9,873 bases of DNA, from positions 1-9,873 of the forward strand of contig JANXYT010000234.1 of assembly GCA_025355915.1 (NCBI GenBank), read 5' to 3'. The stretch comes from Holophagaceae bacterium. Lineage in GTDB: Bacteria > Acidobacteriota > Holophagae > Holophagales > Holophagaceae. Below, one piece after another: positions 7,284-9,873 of this stretch. Numbering within the stretch: position 1 is the stretch's first letter; every line of letters begins with the position of its first letter. The position numbers were made by a program, and so were the translations under genes. A model generated the notes under the pieces. It did not search any database, had not been told where the DNA came from, and worked only from the letters and a program-made list of their open reading frames with translations.

Positions 7284-9311
7284 ATGCGAATCCGACACTT
7301 GCTGTCCATGTCTCTCCTCTGCGCCGCCCTATGGGGCCAGGACGCGGCCCTCAAGGACACCTTCCTCCAGGCCAAGGCGCTCTGGGCCACCCAGGGGGAC
7401 CGGGAAGGGGCCACCACCCGCTTCGACACCGTCGTGGCCGGGCTCGCGCCGAAGGCCGTCGGTCTTGATACGGAATGGTTCCAGGTGCTCTGTGAAAGCT
7501 ACAACTGGCTCGCCGTCCTCGATGACCGGAGCGCCCAGAACCGGCCCCGTGCCCAGGTCCGCCTGCAGGCCCTCATCGACCTCAATCCGGATTTCGACCT
7601 GGACCGGGCCCTCACCTCCCAGCGCCTCGCGGCCGTCTTCGACCGCCTGAAGGGGGAGAAGTACGCCCTGGTCAAGTTGACCTATGCACCGGAGGGCGGC
7701 CGGCTGCTGGTGGATGGAAGACCCGGGACGCCCCTTCCGAAGAAGTACCTCCCCTTCGGGACCCACAAGCTGACCTACACCCGGCCGGGTCACGCCACGG
7801 CCGAGATCACCCTGGACCTCGGTCCCCGTGACGCAAAATCCGCTGATTTCAAGCTGACACGGACCGCTTCCACCCTCACCCTCTATGTCCACCCCAGTGA
7901 CGTGGAGGTGCTGCTGGATGGGCAAAGCCTTGGTTTTGCCATTGGCAAGGCCGGTCCCGATGCGGCGCCCATGGCGCTTCCCCTGGGGTTGCGGCCCGAG
8001 GACCTTTCCGCGCCCTTCATCATTCCCGAACTCCCGGCGGGCAAGCACCGCCTAGAGCTGCGCGCCCCCTGCTTCCGGACCAGAACGCTCGAGCTGGGCG
8101 CGGACCTCGCGACCCCCCTGGCCGATCACACCCTCGAACCCATCCGCATGGAGCCTTCCAAGGGCACGCTGTCCGTGAGCTCCGTCTGGCCCGGCGGCGA
8201 GTTGTTCCTTGCCGGCCAGAGCCGGGGACTCCTTCCCGTGATGGACATCCCCGTCTGTTCGGGTCCCTACGACCTGCTGGTGCGGTTCCCTTCAGGTGGC
8301 TTCTCCCAGCAGATCACCGTGGAAGAGGGCCAATCCGTGCGCCTGGAGGTCCGCCCGAAACCCCGCCTGGCCTTCCTGGGCCTGGAGGCCGGGGATTTCA
8401 CGGGTCGCGCCCGCTTTCTGGCCCAGCTTGAAACCCTCGGGGACCGGCTGCAGCAGCTGGTCTATCTGCCCGCCCGTCCAGACGAACCGCCCCAGGAAGC
8501 CCTGGTCCGCCTGAAGGCTTCCCGGGACACCGAACTGGTGCTGATCGCCAGGCCGGTTCCAGACCAGGTCATCCACCGGGTCGAACTCTCGCTGGCCACC
8601 CTGGACGGAGAAGAAGAACGCCTCCTGGTGAAGCCGCTGGAGCAGGATCCGCTGGATTCACTGGTCGCTCGCCTCAACGCAGTCCCGCGCCTCCAGCAAC
8701 CGGGCCTGGGCCTCTCCATCCTCGACGTCCCGGGTGAACCCGGGCCCTGGGTGCTCGCCGCGTCTGAGTCGGCCCTGAAGGCCGGGCTGCAAACCGGGAA
8801 GCCCCTGCTCGCGGTCCAGGGGAAGCCCGTGCCCACCGTGCTGGAGCTCCGGCAGCTGCTAGAAGCCACCAAGGGACCCGTGTCCCTGAGCCAGGGGGGC
8901 GCCACGGCGATCCTACCCATCCAGACGGAAGCCCTCGAGGTTTCTCTGGGCTCACCGGCACTTTCCTATCCGGCGGTGCTCGCCCAGCTGCGCCTGCATT
9001 ACGCCGGGGCCAAAAGCGATGACGCCAACTTGGTCAAGCTCAACCTGGCCCTCGTCCTGATGCAGTTCCGCCGGTACGACAAAGCCATCGAGCTGCTCCG
9101 CGATGCGCGGCTCAGCACCACCCGCGGCGTCAGCCAGGGCACCATCGACTACCACACCGGACGCTGCTTCCTCCACTTGGGCACCTCCTATCAATCCGAA
9201 GCCGGGCAGGCATTCCGGCAGGCCCTGAAGTATCCTCAGTCAACCCTTCTCGGTCCCGATGGCCCCCTGGTCGCCCCCCTGGCCAGACAGGCGCTCGAAG
9301 ACTTGAAGTGA
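7284..9311 (+). CDS. Secreted PEGA-repeat protein with PDZ-like domain and TPR-like tail
   Basis: A 675-residue exported protein. Residues 1-18 (MRIRHLLSMSLLCAALWG) are a signal peptide. A helical region (20-125) comes next, then three PEGA-type beta modules at about 128-194, 197-290 and 295-358. The clearest PEGA features are LLVDGRPGTPLP with GTHKLTYTRPGH, and LFLAGQSRGLLPV with SGPYDLLVRFPSGG. Residues 362-465 are alpha/beta and unassigned. Residues 472-545 look like a PDZ domain: a GLGLSIL carboxylate-loop-like segment, then SALKAGLQTGKPLLAVQGKPVPT. Residues 565-675 are helical and TPR-like (LNLALVLMQFRRYDKAIELL). PEGA domains are usually surface or envelope modules, and PDZ domains bind peptide C-termini (family knowledge). 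No protease triad is seen, so this is probably a binding protein. It begins one base after the previous stop, which indicates translational coupling. Confidence 0.85.
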   Translation: MRIRHLLSMSLLCAALWGQDAALKDTFLQAKALWATQGDREGATTRFDTVVAGLAPKAVGLDTEWFQVLCESYNWLAVLDDRSAQNRPRAQVRLQALIDLNPDFDLDRALTSQRLAAVFDRLKGEKYALVKLTYAPEGGRLLVDGRPGTPLPKKYLPFGTHKLTYTRPGHATAEITLDLGPRDAKSADFKLTRTASTLTLYVHPSDVEVLLDGQSLGFAIGKAGPDAAPMALPLGLRPEDLSAPFIIPELPAGKHRLELRAPCFRTRTLELGADLATPLADHTLEPIRMEPSKGTLSVSSVWPGGELFLAGQSRGLLPVMDIPVCSGPYDLLVRFPSGGFSQQITVEEGQSVRLEVRPKPRLAFLGLEAGDFTGRARFLAQLETLGDRLQQLVYLPARPDEPPQEALVRLKASRDTELVLIARPVPDQVIHRVELSLATLDGEEERLLVKPLEQDPLDSLVARLNAVPRLQQPGLGLSILDVPGEPGPWVLAASESALKAGLQTGKPLLAVQGKPVPTVLELRQLLEATKGPVSLSQGGATAILPIQTEALEVSLGSPALSYPAVLAQLRLHYAGAKSDDANLVKLNLALVLMQFRRYDKAIELLRDARLSTTRGVSQGTIDYHTGRCFLHLGTSYQSEAGQAFRQALKYPQSTLLGPDGPLVAPLARQALEDLK

Positions 9312-9312
9312 G

Positions 9313-9319
9313 GTGGAGG
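9313..9319 (+). promoter_or_regulatory. Ribosome binding site deciding the start of the small membrane protein
   Basis: GTGGAGG lies six to eight bases before the ATG at 9325, directly after the PEGA gene stop. Its GTG is in frame and could be mistaken for the start codon, but it overlaps the GGAGG core. Confidence 0.7.
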
Positions 9320-9324
9320 AACCC

Positions 9325-9714
9325 ATGCGGCATCAGCGCGGTGAAGGCAAGTTCGGATGCATCGTCTCCCTGCTCGTCCTGGGCACCCTGGGTGCGATTG
9401 CCTACAAGGCCGTCCCGGTCTACTACGGCAACAGCGAGCTGATCGACGCCTGCGACTTCATTGCGAGCGGCGCCAGCAAGAAACCCATCGAGACCCTCGA
9501 GCGGGAAGTGAAGGAGAAGGCGAAGGAATTGGGCGTCATCGAAGCCCTGATCGATAAAAATGCCATCCGCGTCAGCAAGTCCGGCAGCGGAGAGACCGGA
9601 ACCTGCACCATCACCCTCCGTTACAGGCGCACCATTGATTTCTACGGCGCCTACAAGTGGACCCTGGTGACGGACAAGCGCATCTCCAAGCCCATCTTCG
9701 AAAACATCAGCTAA
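9325..9714 (+). CDS. Small single-pass membrane protein (DUF4845-like)
   Basis: A 129-residue protein with one membrane helix near the start (about residues 11-30, GCIVSLLVLGTLGAIAYKAV). It is followed by PVYYGNSELIDACDFIA, a charged helical stretch (ETLEREVKEKAKELG) and a beta-rich end (GTCTITLRYRRTIDFYGAYKW). The short basic N-terminus with RGEGKFGC and the 'membrane helix, then VP-x-Y, then helix and strands' layout resemble DUF4845 proteins, whose role is unknown. The C-terminal domain should face the periplasm. The frame could begin at a GTG at 9313, but that codon is part of the GTGGAGGA ribosome binding site serving the ATG at 9325, so I chose the latter. It starts 13 bases after the PEGA gene and is the last operon gene. 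Its stop codon coincides with the apparent insertion-sequence edge, so the native C-terminus may be altered. Confidence 0.8.
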   Translation: MRHQRGEGKFGCIVSLLVLGTLGAIAYKAVPVYYGNSELIDACDFIASGASKKPIETLEREVKEKAKELGVIEALIDKNAIRVSKSGSGETGTCTITLRYRRTIDFYGAYKWTLVTDKRISKPIFENIS

Positions 9715-9721
9715 TACCAAG

Positions 9722-9749
9722 TTGCGTTCAACAAACTAGAATATATACT
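9722..9749 (+). promoter_or_regulatory. Sigma-70-like promoter of the transposase gene
   Basis: TTGCGT (9722-9727) and TATACT (9744-9749) are separated by 16 bases, close to the consensus spacing. Transcription would start near 9756, about 17 bases before the transposase ATG. The promoter sits inside the presumed insertion-sequence end. Confidence 0.5.
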
Positions 9750-9776
9750 TATCCCAGACACAAGGAGCTGGGATGA
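9749..9776 (+). promoter_or_regulatory. Hairpin enclosing the transposase ribosome binding site and start codon
   Basis: ATCCCAG (9751-9757) and CTGGGAT (9768-9774) pair perfectly. One G-U and one U-A pair extend the stem to 9 bp and take in the whole ATG (9773-9775). The 10-base loop acacaaggag contains the ribosome binding site AAGGAG (9762-9767), which sits five bases before the ATG. Because the left arm overlaps or precedes the predicted transcription start, only transcripts entering from upstream would carry the full stem. Confidence 0.6.
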
Positions 9777-9873
9777 AGAGCCTAATCGCACCCGACCGCC
9801 CCACCATTGACGCCTTGGCCGATCGGTTGAAGAAAGCCAAGGGTCGTCGTGAATTCCAGCGCATCCAGTGCGT
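9773..9873 (+). CDS. Transposase, IS630-like, N-terminal fragment at the window edge
   Basis: Only 33 codons are visible before the right edge. The translation is a charged helical segment (PTIDALADRLKKAKGRREF) leading into QRIQCV. That resembles the start of the helix-turn-helix DNA-binding region of IS630-type transposases, where an 'R-x-x-QCVWLRA'-like stretch precedes the recognition helices. The strong AAGGAG ribosome binding site, the dedicated promoter and the sharp drop in GC just upstream support a mobile-element gene. The DDE catalytic residues lie outside the window, so completeness and activity cannot be judged. Another family with a similar N-terminal helix, such as a different helix-turn-helix protein, remains possible. 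Confidence 0.6.
   Translation, partial: MKSLIAPDRPTIDALADRLKKAKGRREFQRIQC

Larger units (their letters stand above)
9715..9873 (+). mobile_element. Left end of an IS630-like insertion sequence (partial)
   Basis: From the stop codon of the previous gene the sequence turns A/T-rich (about 35% GC over 9715-9760, against a GC-rich background) and then encodes the start of a transposase. IS630-family elements insert at TA dinucleotides (family knowledge); TA occurs at 9712-9713 and 9715-9716, so the element probably begins with either TACCAAGTTGCG or the bases just before it. The right end and its inverted repeat lie outside the window, so the boundary cannot be fixed here. Confidence 0.6.

Noticed and set aside
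6113..7429. Minus-strand frame of 438 codons opposite the TPR/propeller gene
   Set aside because: Antisense shadow; the plus strand carries a signal peptide, TPR-like helices and regular propeller repeats.
1..9873. CRISPR array, tRNA or rRNA genes
   Set aside because: No regularly spaced direct repeats and no tRNA- or rRNA-like sequence were seen; nearly all of the window is coding.

Overview
This is a GC-rich bacterial chromosomal window holding ten genes: two lie on the edges and are partial, and one belongs to an insertion sequence. The gene density, the ATGA overlaps, the many short secreted or membrane proteins and the mix of Roadblock, HEAT, PEGA and TPR modules suggest an Acidobacteriota-type organism, perhaps Holophagae (Geothrix/Holophaga-like). 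That placement is inference from style only; there is no rRNA or other phylogenetic marker here.

Left part (1-3027), all on the minus strand and read from high to low coordinates. A secreted protein of unknown function, a YIP1-like multi-pass membrane protein and a DUF2752 membrane protein are joined by two 4-base ATGA overlaps, so they form one translationally coupled unit. After a 63-base gap comes a Roadblock/LC7 protein. A 100-base gap with two inverted repeats follows, then the start of a concentrative nucleoside transporter (NupC/CNT family), which runs off the left edge.

Right part (3101-9714), all on the plus strand and divergent from the left cluster. Four genes follow with gaps of 39, 1 and 13 bases, almost certainly one operon. 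They are a large HEAT-repeat protein ending in a degenerate response-regulator receiver domain; a secreted TPR protein with a C-terminal six-bladed NHL-like propeller; a secreted PEGA-repeat protein with a PDZ-like module and a TPR-like tail; and a small single-pass membrane protein resembling the DUF4845 family. Every recognisable module is a protein-interaction or envelope module, with no enzyme. The simplest reading is a scaffold operon linking a cytoplasmic sensor or adaptor to a periplasmic assembly. This function is inferred, not shown.

Right edge (about 9712-9873). Immediately at the stop codon of the last operon gene the composition drops to about 35% GC. A sigma-70-like promoter, a strong ribosome binding site and the first 33 codons of an IS630-like transposase follow. 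The transposase start codon lies in a 9-bp stem whose left arm overlaps the promoter -10 element. Only read-through transcripts could form the full stem, an arrangement reminiscent of the read-through protection known in IS10 and IS50.
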